Positions 40,450-52,193 of a stretch of DNA of 64,000 nucleotides are shown one piece after another. Source of the stretch: Kitasatospora sp. NBC_01250 (lineage in GTDB: Bacteria > Actinomycetota > Actinomycetes > Streptomycetales > Streptomycetaceae). Below the pieces are notes generated by a model, which worked only from the letters and a program-made list of their open reading frames with translations, was not told the origin of the DNA and made no database searches. Within the stretch, counting starts at the first letter, position 1, and each line of letters begins with the position of its first letter. The stretch lies in assembly GCF_036226465.1 (NCBI RefSeq), contig NZ_CP108476.1, forward strand, positions 3,596,001 through 3,660,000, given 5' to 3'. Made by a program: the position numbers and the translations under genes.

Positions 40450-41235
40450 ATGCGAAGCGGACTGGTTCAGACGGGCGCCTGGGCGGTGGCCACCACAGCG
40501 GGGGTGGTGCTGTCCTGGCTGGGCGTCAATGCCGTCCTGTCCGACTCCGCCTTCGAGGCGCCCAGCGCCCTGCCGCTGCCGGTGGCCGCGCCCGACCAGC
40601 CCGCCGGCCTCACCGCCGCCGCACCCGCGCCGTCCGCACCGCCGACCGGGGCGACCCCGCTGTCCGCCGCGCCGACCGACCCGCCGGCCGCCTCCCGGTC
40701 CCGTGCCGCGCCCGCCGAGCCCGCCACCCCCGCCCCGCGCCCCACGGCCGGCGCACCCACGCCCACGCCGCCGACGACGGCCGCACCCGTGACCGCCCCG
40801 GCGCCCGCGACCAGGCCCGCGCCCAGCGGTGCGGCGGACCCCAGAAGCACCACCAGCTCCACCGGCACCACCAACCCCAGCGGCAGCGGCGCGACCACGC
40901 CCGGCAGTTCCGACGACGACAGCCCGGGCGGCACCCCGGACGACGACGCGCAGGACCCGCTGAGCGCCGCGCTGGGCACCCAGGGCTCGGCGGGCACCGT
41001 GGGCGCCACCACCGGCACGGTGCACAGCTACCTGGTGCCGGGCGGCCGGGTGGCGCTGGACCTCGGGCCGGACAGCGCCGAGCTGGTCTCCGCCGTCCCC
41101 GACCCGGGCTGGCAGATGCAGCTGTGGAACGGCGACGAGTGGCTGCGCATCGACTTCTCCCGCGGCAACGCCGCCAACTCGGTCTTCGTCACCTGGAACG
41201 GCCACGCCCCGGACGTGCAGACCGTGGTCCGCTGA
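40450..41235 (+). CDS. Membrane-anchored/secreted protein with Pro/Thr/Ala-rich stalk
   Basis: A 261-residue protein with an N-terminal helix (GAWAVATTAGVVLSWLGVNAVL, residues 8-29) acting as signal anchor. A Pro/Ala/Thr/Ser-rich stalk runs to about residue 175. A small folded C-terminal domain follows (VHSYLVPGGRVALDLGPDSAELV; PGWQMQLWNGDEWLRIDF; NSVFVTWNGHAPDVQTV). ATG 40450 is used. Divergent from the two-component system, so it may be a target or accessory of it. No family recognised. Confidence 0.7.
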   Translation: MRSGLVQTGAWAVATTAGVVLSWLGVNAVLSDSAFEAPSALPLPVAAPDQPAGLTAAAPAPSAPPTGATPLSAAPTDPPAASRSRAAPAEPATPAPRPTAGAPTPTPPTTAAPVTAPAPATRPAPSGAADPRSTTSSTGTTNPSGSGATTPGSSDDDSPGGTPDDDAQDPLSAALGTQGSAGTVGATTGTVHSYLVPGGRVALDLGPDSAELVSAVPDPGWQMQLWNGDEWLRIDFSRGNAANSVFVTWNGHAPDVQTVVR

Positions 41236-41271
41236 CCGCCCTGTCGGCCGTCGGGAGCCGCGCGCAACGCC

Positions 41272-41305
41272 GCGCACCCCGGGTCGGCGGCGACCCGGGG
41301 TGCGC
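41272..41305. terminator. Perfect 15-bp stem between the secreted-protein gene and hppD
   Basis: GCGCACCCCGGGTCG (41272-41286) pairs exactly with 41291-41305 across a four-base loop, between the convergent stops at 41235 and 41323. Confidence 0.85.
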
Positions 41306-41322
41306 ACAGCGCAGTGGACGGC

Positions 41323-44023
<2,701 letters not shown>

Positions 44024-44094
44024 CCAAACACACCGGCGCCCCTCATTTCCCCGACGGCCCGTCGAACACACGGCGGCCGGGGCGCACCGTCCGC

Positions 44095-44754
44095 TCAGCG
44101 CAGCGCGTCGGCCACCTCGGTGGCGGCCTCCACCACCCGCGGCCCGACCCGCTCGGGCACCAGCCCGTTGAGCATCACCACGCCGACGCTGCCCTCGATG
44201 CCGCTCAGCCCGACCAGCGCGGCCGCCGCACCGCTGGCGCCGGACTGCTCCTCCGCCCGGGTGATCACGAAGCTCTGCTCGGGCCGGCGCTGGCCCGGGA
44301 ACTTGCGGGCCTCCAGGATCGCCCGGCCCGCGGCGCTCTCGTCCAGCGGATGGCGCAGGCCGGTGCGGTAGGCCACGTGGAAGTCGGTCCAGCTGGGCTC
44401 CACCACGGCCACGGCGAGCGCCTCGGTGCCGTCCACCAGGGTCAGGTGGGCGGTGGCGCCGAGGTCCTCGGCCAGGCTGCGCAGCGCCGGCAGCGCGGCC
44501 TCGCGCAGCAGCGGGTGCACCCGGTGGGCCAGCCGCAGCACGCCCAGGCCCACCCGGGCCCGGCCGCCGATGTCACGTCTGACCAGGCCGTGCTGCTCCA
44601 GGGTCGCCAGCAGCCGGTAGACCACCGTGCGGTTGACGGCGAGCCGGGCGGCCAGCTCGGTCACGGTCAGGCCGCGTTCGGAGTCGGCCAGCAGTTTGAG
44701 GACCCTGACGCCGCGGTCGAGGGTCTGGGAGGTCTCTGCGGTCACGACACGCAT
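44095..44754 (-). CDS. IclR-family transcriptional regulator
   Basis: A 219-residue regulator. The N-terminal winged HTH is at about 8-62 (RVLKLLADSERGLTVTELAARLAVNRTVVYRLLATLEQHGLVRR). The effector domain has LREAALPALRSLAEDLGATAHL, RHPLDESAAGRAIL and GVVMLNGLVPERVGPRVVEAA, slightly shorter than classical IclR proteins (about 250). Its target is unknown; no catabolic operon is adjacent. ATG 44754 is preceded by GAAAGGA; the frame to 44967 is antisense noise. Confidence 0.9.
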   Translation of the reverse strand: MRVVTAETSQTLDRGVRVLKLLADSERGLTVTELAARLAVNRTVVYRLLATLEQHGLVRRDIGGRARVGLGVLRLAHRVHPLLREAALPALRSLAEDLGATAHLTLVDGTEALAVAVVEPSWTDFHVAYRTGLRHPLDESAAGRAILEARKFPGQRRPEQSFVITRAEEQSGASGAAAALVGLSGIEGSVGVVMLNGLVPERVGPRVVEAATEVADALR

Positions 44755-45132
44755 TCCTTTCCGCGGTGGTCGGCAGCCTCGGCGGAGGGCCGGGACGGGA
44801 CGGTGGTGTCGCGCGCAGGGGTGGTGGACGCGGTCCAGGCCGGCTGCGTCGTCGTCGGCACACGCGGCTCTGAGCGCTCCGGTCGGCGGTCGTGCCTGCG
44901 TGAGAGCGTGGGGGAAAGGTAATAACTGATTCGCCGCTGCGGAAGTGGTTGTCCAAAATTCGGTCATGATCGATATTTCCGATTCGGACCTATCGGGGCA
45001 ATGCCACCAATTTCACCGGAGCACGGCGATGGTTCGGGTGCCCTGGGTTCGGACTTCGGACACCCTCACCTCCACAGCATCTCCCCAGTGGACTCCCAGC
45101 GAATCGTTAGCGGAATCGCACCGTGCGGGGCA
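44755..45132. other. 378-bp region between the IclR gene and the helicase gene
   Basis: No gene is supported. The part at 44915-45020 is AT-rich (AGGTAATAACTGATTC; TGATCGATATTTCCGATTCGG) and probably carries the IclR-gene promoter. No terminator-like stem is evident after the helicase stop at 45133. Confidence 0.5.
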
Positions 45133-46986
45133 TCAGTTCGCCCACTTCCTGACCATCGCGATCCGGGCCTTGAGCTGATTGGCCGTGGCCTGCGCGGTGA
45201 GCGGGCCGCCGCACTGGCGGCGCAGCTCGTTGTGGATCGTCCCGTGCGGCTGGTTGGTGCGGTGGTGCCAGGCGGCGACCAGCCCGTTCAGCTCCTTGCG
45301 CAGGTCGCGCAGCTCCTGATGGGTCACCACCGGGCGCTGCTCGGCCGGCAGCTCGAGCAGGTCGGCCTCGTCGGCGGGCTTGCTCTTCGAGCGCTGGATC
45401 TGCCGGCTCTGGCGCTTCTGCAGCAGCAGGTGCACCTGGTCGGGTTCCAGCAGGCCGGGAATGCCGAGGTACTCCTCTTCCTCCTCGCTGCCCGGGTGCG
45501 CCTGCATGCCGAATTCCATGGCGTTGTAGAGCACCCGGTCGAAGACGGCGTCGGAGCCGAGCGCCTCGTAGGAGAGCTCCTCGCCACCCGCGCCGTCCGG
45601 TCCGTCGTTGGCCCGCTCGGCCTCGGCCAGTAGCCGGTCCTCCTCGTCGAAGAGGCCCTCGCTCTCCTTCTTGGGCCGGTCCAGCACGTGGTCGCGCTGC
45701 AGCTCCATCTCGTTGGCGAAGCCGAGCAGCATCGGCACCGAGGGCAGGAAGACCGAGGCGGTCTCGCCGCGCTTGCGGGCGCGCACGAAGCGGCCGACCG
45801 CCTGCGCGAAGAAGAGCGGGGTGGAGATCGAGGTGGCGTAGACGCCGACCGCCAGCCGCGGCACGTCGACACCCTCGGAGACCATCCGGACCGCGACCAT
45901 CCAGCGGTCGTCGTTCGCCGAGAAGTCGGAGATCCGCTGGGAGGCCTCGGCCTCGTCGGAGAGCACCAGGGTGGCCTTGTGCCCGGTGATCTCGCGGATC
46001 ATCTTGGCGTAGGCGCGGGCCGCGTTCTGGTCGGTGGCGATCACCAGACCACCCGCGTCCGGGATCGCCTTGCGCACCTCGGTCAGCCGCTTGTCCGCGG
46101 CCCGCAGCACGTTGGGGATCCACTCGCCCTGCGGAGCGAGCGCGGTGCGCCAGGCCTGGGCGATCAGGTCCTTGGTCATCGGCTCGCCGAGCCGGGCCTC
46201 CAGCTCGTCGCCGGACTTGGTGCGCCAGCGCATGTTGCCGCTGTACGACAGGAAGATCACCGGACGCACGACGTGGTCGGCCAGCGCGTGCCCGTAGCCG
46301 TAGGTGTAGTCGGCCACCGACTTGCGCAGCCCGTCGGTGTCCGCCTCGTACTGGACGAACGGGATCGGGTTGGTGTCCGAGCGGAACGGCGTCCCGGTCA
46401 GCGCCAGCCGGCGGGTGGCCGGCTCGAAGGCCTCGAAGCAGGCCTCGCCCCAGGACTTGGAGTCGCCGGCATGATGGATCTCGTCCATGATCACCAGCGT
46501 CTTGCGCGCCTCGGTGCGGTTGCGGTGCAGCATCGGGTTGACGCCCACGCCCGCGTAGGTGACCACGATGCCGTGGTAGTCCTTCGAGAGCGGCCCCGAG
46601 GAGTAGGCCGGATCCAGCCGGATGCCTATCCGCGCGGCGGCCTCGGCCCACTGCTTCTTCAGGTGCTCGGTCGGCGCGACCACGGTCACCTGCTGCACCA
46701 GGTGGTTGTGCAGCAGGTAGGAGGCCAGGGTGAGGGCGAACGTGGTCTTACCGGCGCCCGGGGTGGCGACCGCCATGAAGTCCCGGGGCTGCTTCTCGAT
46801 GTACGTGTCCAGCGCCCCCTGCTGCCAGGCGCGCAGCTTGCCCGCGGTGCCCCAGGGGGCACGCCCGGGGAAGGCCGGCGACAGGTGGTGCTGCCCGGCC
46901 GCCGCGGCCGGACGGGCCTGCGGCTGCGCGGTCGGCTGCGCGTCTGAGAACAGGGGCGACATGGCGGACGAGGCGGCAGTACTCAC
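45133..46986 (-). CDS. SF2 DEAD/DEAH-type helicase
   Basis: A 617-residue ATPase. Walker A is ATPGAGKTT (74-82) and Walker B is MDEIHH (167-172). Motif III is LTGTPFRSD and the second RecA domain carries VRMVSEGVDVPRLAVGVYAT and motif VI QAVGRFVRARK. The C-terminus is charged and helical (LLLQKRQSRQIQRSKSKPADEADLLEL; QLKARIAMVRKWAN). The layout is that of the XPB/type III restriction-like SF2 helicases common in actinobacteria; the biological task is unknown. GTG 46986 gives an N-terminus with a Pro/Ala/Gln-rich stretch. Confidence 0.92.
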   Translation of the reverse strand: MSTAASSAMSPLFSDAQPTAQPQARPAAAAGQHHLSPAFPGRAPWGTAGKLRAWQQGALDTYIEKQPRDFMAVATPGAGKTTFALTLASYLLHNHLVQQVTVVAPTEHLKKQWAEAAARIGIRLDPAYSSGPLSKDYHGIVVTYAGVGVNPMLHRNRTEARKTLVIMDEIHHAGDSKSWGEACFEAFEPATRRLALTGTPFRSDTNPIPFVQYEADTDGLRKSVADYTYGYGHALADHVVRPVIFLSYSGNMRWRTKSGDELEARLGEPMTKDLIAQAWRTALAPQGEWIPNVLRAADKRLTEVRKAIPDAGGLVIATDQNAARAYAKMIREITGHKATLVLSDEAEASQRISDFSANDDRWMVAVRMVSEGVDVPRLAVGVYATSISTPLFFAQAVGRFVRARKRGETASVFLPSVPMLLGFANEMELQRDHVLDRPKKESEGLFDEEDRLLAEAERANDGPDGAGGEELSYEALGSDAVFDRVLYNAMEFGMQAHPGSEEEEEYLGIPGLLEPDQVHLLLQKRQSRQIQRSKSKPADEADLLELPAEQRPVVTHQELRDLRKELNGLVAAWHHRTNQPHGTIHNELRRQCGGPLTAQATANQLKARIAMVRKWAN

Positions 46987-47209
46987 GGTCTCCGAGGGGG
47001 ATCGTCGCAGGTCAGGGCGGTGGAGCGGCCCGGGTGTGCGGTGGATGGGCGATCGGACAACCCGCCTAGCCTACCGGGCTGCGCCGTCATCGAGGGCTCG
47101 ACACCGACGGACGCCACGTGACCGGGATCACCCCGCGAACCCGGGTAATCAACCCGCTCCCCCGCACTCTCTCCTGTCGTACGCGCACCACCCGACCCGA
47201 GGAGTCTCC

Positions 47210-47641
47210 ATGTGCAGCGCCGCAGTCGAGCAGTCCGTCCAGGCCGCCCTGATCCTGTCCAGCCACTGCTCCACCCAGCTGCAGATGACCCTGCGCTACC
47301 GGGCCGCCGACCCGCTGGCGGTCCGGCTGGTGTTCCCCGGCGAGTACTCGCTGGACGAGGTGGCGGCGCCATCCGCGGCGGACGAGGTGATCTGGGTCTT
47401 CGCCCGGCAGCTGCTGGCCACCGGGCTCGACCTGCCCGCCGGGCTGGGCGACGTGCACATCAGGCCCTCGCGCGGTCCGCACACGATGGTCGAGCTGCGG
47501 GCACCCGAGGGGATCGCCCTGCTCCGCTTCGAGGCGGGGGACCTGCGGCGCTTCCTGGCGGCCAGCTACCGCTGCGTGCCCGAGCACCAGGAGGGCCGCC
47601 ACCTGGACGCCGACCGCGCGCTGGCCGAGCTGCTCGGCTGA
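47210..47641 (+). CDS. Second SsgA-like sporulation/cell-division regulator
   Basis: A 143-residue SALP. Core elements are LQMTLRYRAADPLAVRLVFPGE, VIWVFARQLLATGLDLPAGLGDVHI and IALLRFEAGDLRRFLAASYRCVPEHQEGRHLDADRALAELLG. It lacks the usual PYAV (PLAV here). ATG 47210 follows GAGGAG. It is separated from the first SALP gene by about 11 kb. Which SALP subclass it belongs to cannot be decided by eye. Confidence 0.85.
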   Translation: MCSAAVEQSVQAALILSSHCSTQLQMTLRYRAADPLAVRLVFPGEYSLDEVAAPSAADEVIWVFARQLLATGLDLPAGLGDVHIRPSRGPHTMVELRAPEGIALLRFEAGDLRRFLAASYRCVPEHQEGRHLDADRALAELLG

Positions 47642-47656
47642 CCCGGGCCGCGCGGC

Positions 47657-50212
47657 TCAGCCCGAGAGCCTGCGCATCAGCCGCATGCCCTGGCTGGGCG
47701 TCAGGTGCGGCAGGTAGGCCTTGCCGATCGCCCGGGTGATGCTGGGCAGCGCCGCCGGGTCGGGGTAGAGCATGTACATCGGCCGGTACTCGGGCTGGAA
47801 CTTCGCCTTGAAGGCGAGCAGCGAGCGGAACCCGTAGACCGGTTCCAGGCTCTTGCCCATCCAGTCGAGCATCCGCTGCAGCGCGGTCTGCGGCACGCCG
47901 CGGTCCGCCCGGGCCAGCGGCGCCCCGGACAGGCTCAGGAACTCGGCGCCCTCCTCCTTGAAGCCGAGCGCCGCGGAGGCGATCAGGAACTCCATCACGC
48001 CGCGGAAGCCGTCGGCGCGCCGGCGCATGAAGTCCAGCGTCCAGCCGATCGGCTCGCCGTCCCGGTAGACCGGCATCCAGCTGGTCAGGCCGTGCACCGT
48101 ACGGTCCTGGTCGACGGCGACCAGGATCCGCACCGCCGGATCGGCCAGCTCGTCCAGGCCGCCCAGGGTGAACCCCATCTCGGGCAGGCCCTTGTCGGCC
48201 ACCCACTCCTCCGAGATCGAGCGCACCTGGTCGCGCACGGCCATCGGCGCGTGCTGCCAGCTCCACCACTCGGCGGTGATGCCCTCCTTGCGGGCCTTGT
48301 TCAGCGAGGTCCTGATGTCCTGCCACTTCTTCCCGGTGAAGGCCAGGTCCGCCAGCGGCACCACGGTGTCCTCGGCGACCTGCAGCGAGCGCCAGCCGAG
48401 CCGCTCGCCCTCGTCCAGCGTCTGCGGGGTGACGCTGTAGAAGCACGGGGTCCAGCCGCGCGCGTCGCAGTACGCCGCGAACCCGGCCACCGCCCGCCGC
48501 CGCGCCGCCGGCTCGCCGAACGGATCGCCGGTGGTCAGCGCCACGGTGGAGATCACCCGGTACGGCACGGCGGCCTCGCGCCCCTCGTCGAACCAGTAGT
48601 GGTTGCCGTCCCAGGTGGCGATGAAGGAGAGCGTCGAGCCGCCGTGCCGGGTCAGCAGCTCGCGCGCCCGGGCCGCGTCCGCGGCGTCCGCCTGCACGCT
48701 GGGACGGCGGAAGGCCAGCAGCAGCGAGAGCAGGGCGACCACCCAGAACAGCAGCCCGGTATAGGCCGACAGGGCCTGCGAGGTGCCGCCGACGGCCACC
48801 GGGGAGGTGAGGATCAGGTCGTTGTAGGCGGGCGGCAGGAACTCCGAGGGCAGGCCCCGCAGCAGGACGGGCAGGGTGGCGTCCGGGTTGTACTGGTCGC
48901 GCACCAGCCAGCCGATCCCCAGGTAGGCGAGGCACGCGGCCAGCAGGGTGCCGCCGGTCACCAGGCCCAGCCGCTTGAGGTCCCGGGCGGGCAGCCGCAG
49001 CGAGAAGCGCTTGCGGGTGATCAGCAGCAGGAGCAGCACCAGCACCGGCATCAGCAGTGCCTCGCCGACCAGTTGCCAGACCTCGCCCTGGCCGCCGAGG
49101 TCGCCGGCCTGGCCGAGCAGCACCTCCAGCAGCCAGCTGAGCAGCGCGATCCACAGCAGTTGGACGACCGCGATGCACCACCAGGCCAGCCGCAGGCCGC
49201 GGCGCAGCCCCTCGGCCAGCACCAGCAGCAGGACCGGGATCAGCGCCGCCATCAGCCGCCCCGGCGAGTCGTAGAAGTGCAGCGCCGACTTCAGGTGCGC
49301 GCACTCGTCGGCCGACACCGAGCAGGCGTAGGCGATGTCCTCGGCGCTGGGCGGGCGGGAGAAGTAGAGGTCGCTGAAGGTGTTGAACGGGCCGTAGGCG
49401 TCCCGGTAGAGCGAGGCGATCAGCGGCCCGAGCGCGGACCCGGCCACGCAGAGCGCGACGAGCACCCGGGTCTCGGCGTGCGAGGGCCGGCGCGGCCGCC
49501 AGGACACCCGCTCGCGGACCAGCAGCAGCCCGGCGGCCAGCCCGAAGGCCGCCGCGACCAGGCGCTGGACGGCCTGCAGGTGGCCGACGTAGAGCATCAG
49601 CACCAGCGGCACCAGCACCACCACCAGCTGCAGCCGGCGCCGCCACAGCGCGGTGAGCCGGAAGCTGACCGCACCGGCGAGCGCGAAGAGCCCCGGCGCC
49701 GGGCCGACCGCGATCTGCTCGTTCAGCCCCTGGGTCCAGGTCTCGCCGACCGCGATGCCCAGCCGCACCAGGCCGGTGCCCAGCAGGACGCCGACCACCT
49801 GGCCGGCGATCACCACCGCGCCGGCCCGCCGCCGGCCCAGCCGCCGCTCGGCGATCGGCCCGATCACCAGCAGCGCGGCGGTGGTCAGCAGGTAGGCGGC
49901 GATGCCCGAGCACCAGCACAGCGAGCTGAGCGGGGTCCACCAGCGCCCGGCCTCCAGTGTCGGGATGCCCACCCCGACCCGGGAGAGCAGGTGCGGCGAG
50001 GGGCCGCTGCCCAGGCTGCCGGTGGCGGCGCCGACCACCCAGAGCAGCACGGTCAGCGCCACCGTCAGCGGCGCCTCGCGCAGCGCCCGGGCCACCGGCA
50101 GCCAGGCCCGCAGCCCACGCCGCCAGGGCGACTCGGGCCGCGGGGTGACGGGCTGCGCGGCACCGGCGTCGGTGGTCGCGGGCCCGCTCCCGAGCGGTTC
50201 CGCCGGGCTCAT
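47657..50212 (-). CDS. Large membrane protein with C-terminal DUF2156/MprF-like aminoacyl-lipid synthase domain
   Basis: An 851-residue protein. The N-terminal 550 residues have roughly 12 membrane helices; helices near residues 45-200 (LEAGRWWTPLSSLCWCSGIAA) recall a rhomboid-like fold. The C-terminal 300 residues are the soluble DUF2156 domain: STLSFIATWDGNHYWF, YRVISTVALTTGDPFG, LGWRSLQVAEDTVVPLADLAFTG followed by KKWQDIRTSLNKARKEG, PIGWTLDFMRRRADGFRGVM, and KFQPEYRPMYMLYPDP. MprF-type domains transfer Lys or Ala from tRNA to phosphatidylglycerol and flippase helices move the product. The ATG overlaps the esterase stop (ATGA), so the genes are coupled. Confidence 0.85.
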   Translation of the reverse strand: MSPAEPLGSGPATTDAGAAQPVTPRPESPWRRGLRAWLPVARALREAPLTVALTVLLWVVGAATGSLGSGPSPHLLSRVGVGIPTLEAGRWWTPLSSLCWCSGIAAYLLTTAALLVIGPIAERRLGRRRAGAVVIAGQVVGVLLGTGLVRLGIAVGETWTQGLNEQIAVGPAPGLFALAGAVSFRLTALWRRRLQLVVVLVPLVLMLYVGHLQAVQRLVAAAFGLAAGLLLVRERVSWRPRRPSHAETRVLVALCVAGSALGPLIASLYRDAYGPFNTFSDLYFSRPPSAEDIAYACSVSADECAHLKSALHFYDSPGRLMAALIPVLLLVLAEGLRRGLRLAWWCIAVVQLLWIALLSWLLEVLLGQAGDLGGQGEVWQLVGEALLMPVLVLLLLLITRKRFSLRLPARDLKRLGLVTGGTLLAACLAYLGIGWLVRDQYNPDATLPVLLRGLPSEFLPPAYNDLILTSPVAVGGTSQALSAYTGLLFWVVALLSLLLAFRRPSVQADAADAARARELLTRHGGSTLSFIATWDGNHYWFDEGREAAVPYRVISTVALTTGDPFGEPAARRRAVAGFAAYCDARGWTPCFYSVTPQTLDEGERLGWRSLQVAEDTVVPLADLAFTGKKWQDIRTSLNKARKEGITAEWWSWQHAPMAVRDQVRSISEEWVADKGLPEMGFTLGGLDELADPAVRILVAVDQDRTVHGLTSWMPVYRDGEPIGWTLDFMRRRADGFRGVMEFLIASAALGFKEEGAEFLSLSGAPLARADRGVPQTALQRMLDWMGKSLEPVYGFRSLLAFKAKFQPEYRPMYMLYPDPAALPSITRAIGKAYLPHLTPSQGMRLMRRLSG

Positions 50213-51531
50213 CCGATCAGCCCGAGCTGCTGGGACAACCAGGTCAGCTGGCCGCTCAGCCCGGCCCGGAAGGTGTTCCAGTCGTGGCCCCCGGGCACCT
50301 CGGTGAAGGTCGCCCTCATGCCCGCCGCGACGGCGGCCTGGTAGACCTTGCGCTGCTGCGGGCCGTACTCGCCGTCGCTCTTGCCGACCACGAACGCGGC
50401 CGCGGTGTCGGGGAACTTCTGGCGGGCCATCACGTGCAGCGGGTCCACCGCGTCGAAGGCCGCCTCGTTGCCGCCGAAGGCCGCCTGCACGGTCTTGTCG
50501 TGGCTGCCCAGGGTGGGCTCGTCCTGGCCGGAGATGTCCAGGAAGGAGCCGTAGACCTGCGGCGCGTTGACGGCCATCTGGAGCGAGCAGGTGCCGCCGA
50601 GCGAGAGCCCGCCGATCGCGAAGGCGCCGCGGCCGGTGCCGGTCTGCAGGTGGGCGTGCACCCAGTCGGGCACGTCCTGGGCGAGGTAGGTCTGCGCCTT
50701 GGCGATCTTGGAATCCATGCAGAGCGTGTTGGCCCAGTCGGAGCCGGTCGGGTCGACCACCACGACGATCGGCGCCAGGCCCTGGTGGGCGGCGGCGAAG
50801 GAGTCCATGGTGCCGGCCAGGCCACCGGAGTTGACCCAGTCGGCCGGTCCCCCGGGCTGGCCGGCCATCAGCACCAGCACCGGCAGCAGCGGGCGCGGCG
50901 CGGTGGCCTGGTAGGCCGGCGGCAGGTAGATGTAGGCGTCGCGGGGATCGAAGCCGGACTTGTGCCCGGGTATCGCCGTGGTGGTGATGGTGCCCTTGGC
51001 CGGCAGCCCGGCCGGGCTGTGCCAGACCTCGGCCAGCGTGCGCCCGGCGGGCGCGCTCAGCGTGCTGGTGGCCCTGCCCGCCGAGAAGGTCGGGGTGTGC
51101 TGGATCCAGGGGGCCAGCAGCACCCGCAGCGTCGGGTACTGGTCGTACTGCCGGTTGATCTCCGAGCCGGACATCAGCAGCACCAGCAGCGCCGCGCCCA
51201 GCACCGCGAACCGGCCGCGCCAGCGCAGCGGGGGCAGCCGGAAGAGCGCCAGCAGCAGGCCGAGGATCCCGATCCCGACCCAGAACACCACCTCGCGGGT
51301 GAGCCCGTCGGGCCACGGCTGCCACCAGTCGTTCACCACGGCCCGCACCAGCACGGTGAGCGCCGCGGTCAGCAGCACGGCGCACGGGAACCGCCGGCTC
51401 CACCAGTGGGTGCTGCTGGAGACGGCGAGGCCGACCAGCGCGAGCCAGCCGAGCGCCAGCACCAGGATCGGGATCACCCCGCTGGTGATCGGCCAGTCCA
51501 GCGGACCGTCCCACGCCAGTGCTGCCGTCAC
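50209..51531 (-). CDS. Membrane-anchored alpha/beta-hydrolase esterase (Ag85/EstA-like)
   Basis: A 440-residue protein. Four membrane helices occupy residues 15-125. The extracytoplasmic domain has the nucleophile Ser310 in GGLSLGGTC, a preceding LVLMAGQPGGPADW oxyanion region, and His near 418 in VPGGHDW. This is the esterase/mycolyltransferase-like fold (PF00756) typical of streptomycete lipid or wall-modifying esterases. It overlaps the sortase gene upstream by four bases and the DUF2156 gene downstream by four, so all three are translationally coupled. The substrate is unknown, perhaps aminoacyl-phospholipid or wall ester. Confidence 0.85.
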   Translation of the reverse strand: MTAALAWDGPLDWPITSGVIPILVLALGWLALVGLAVSSSTHWWSRRFPCAVLLTAALTVLVRAVVNDWWQPWPDGLTREVVFWVGIGILGLLLALFRLPPLRWRGRFAVLGAALLVLLMSGSEINRQYDQYPTLRVLLAPWIQHTPTFSAGRATSTLSAPAGRTLAEVWHSPAGLPAKGTITTTAIPGHKSGFDPRDAYIYLPPAYQATAPRPLLPVLVLMAGQPGGPADWVNSGGLAGTMDSFAAAHQGLAPIVVVVDPTGSDWANTLCMDSKIAKAQTYLAQDVPDWVHAHLQTGTGRGAFAIGGLSLGGTCSLQMAVNAPQVYGSFLDISGQDEPTLGSHDKTVQAAFGGNEAAFDAVDPLHVMARQKFPDTAAAFVVGKSDGEYGPQQRKVYQAAVAAGMRATFTEVPGGHDWNTFRAGLSGQLTWLSQQLGLIG

Positions 51532-52166
51532 TGTGCCCCCCGATGACCTGTCAGATGTGCGAATACCACCACGTTGCCGTGGTAGCCCTGTCCTTTGGTG
51601 AACCCGCCGCCGCAGGTGATCAACCGCAGTTGCGCGTCCGGGGCCTGGCCGTAGACCCGGTGGTCCGGGAAGTCCGAACGGTCGTAGACGTCGACGGCGT
51701 CGACCACGAACCAGGCGGTGGTGCCGTCCTGCCGGGCCACGTCGACCTGGTCACCGCGGTGCAGCGCACCCAGACCGTAGAAGACGGCGGGGCCGGCGGC
51801 GGTGTCCACGTGGCCGACCAGCAGCGCGGTACCGCGCTGGCCGGGCGTCACCCCGTCACGGTACCAGCCCGCCAGATTGCGCCGATTGTCCGGCGGGGTG
51901 GCCAGGTGGCCCTCGCCGTCCAGCCCGACCCCGGTCACCGGGGCGTCCACGCCGACCGCCGGGATCCTGACCCGCATCGGCTCCGAGGCCCGCATCGGGG
52001 TGCCGCTGAGCGCGGCCGGACGGATCGCGCCGTCCTCCCCCGCCTCGGCGGCGGACGGCGCGGGCGGCAGCGAACCGCGGCTGCCGTCCTGCACCAGCCA
52101 GGCCCCCACCACCACCGTCGCCCCCAGCGCCACCGCCGCCGACCAGGGACTGCGCTGCCTGCCCAC
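51528..52166 (-). CDS. Class F-like sortase
   Basis: A 212-residue transpeptidase. A membrane anchor is at about 8-25. The sortase fold begins near residue 62 (MRVRIPAVGVDAPVTGVGL). The catalytic His119 is in LVGHVDTA and Cys185 in RLITCGGGF. The usual catalytic Arg near YxxN is not seen: the segment reads GYHGNVVVFAHL, with His196 in the place where many sortases have Arg. It is coupled to the esterase gene by a four-base overlap. Candidate substrate: the secreted protein at 56520. Confidence 0.88.
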   Translation of the reverse strand: MGRQRSPWSAAVALGATVVVGAWLVQDGSRGSLPPAPSAAEAGEDGAIRPAALSGTPMRASEPMRVRIPAVGVDAPVTGVGLDGEGHLATPPDNRRNLAGWYRDGVTPGQRGTALLVGHVDTAAGPAVFYGLGALHRGDQVDVARQDGTTAWFVVDAVDVYDRSDFPDHRVYGQAPDAQLRLITCGGGFTKGQGYHGNVVVFAHLTGHRGAQ

Positions 52167-52193
52167 GCCGGCTCCCGTCCGCAGATCCTCGGC

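Noticed and set aside
44945-45178. 77-codon plus-strand ORF between the IclR and helicase genes
   Set aside because: Poor coding bias, overlaps the 3' end of the helicase gene, and no ribosome site.
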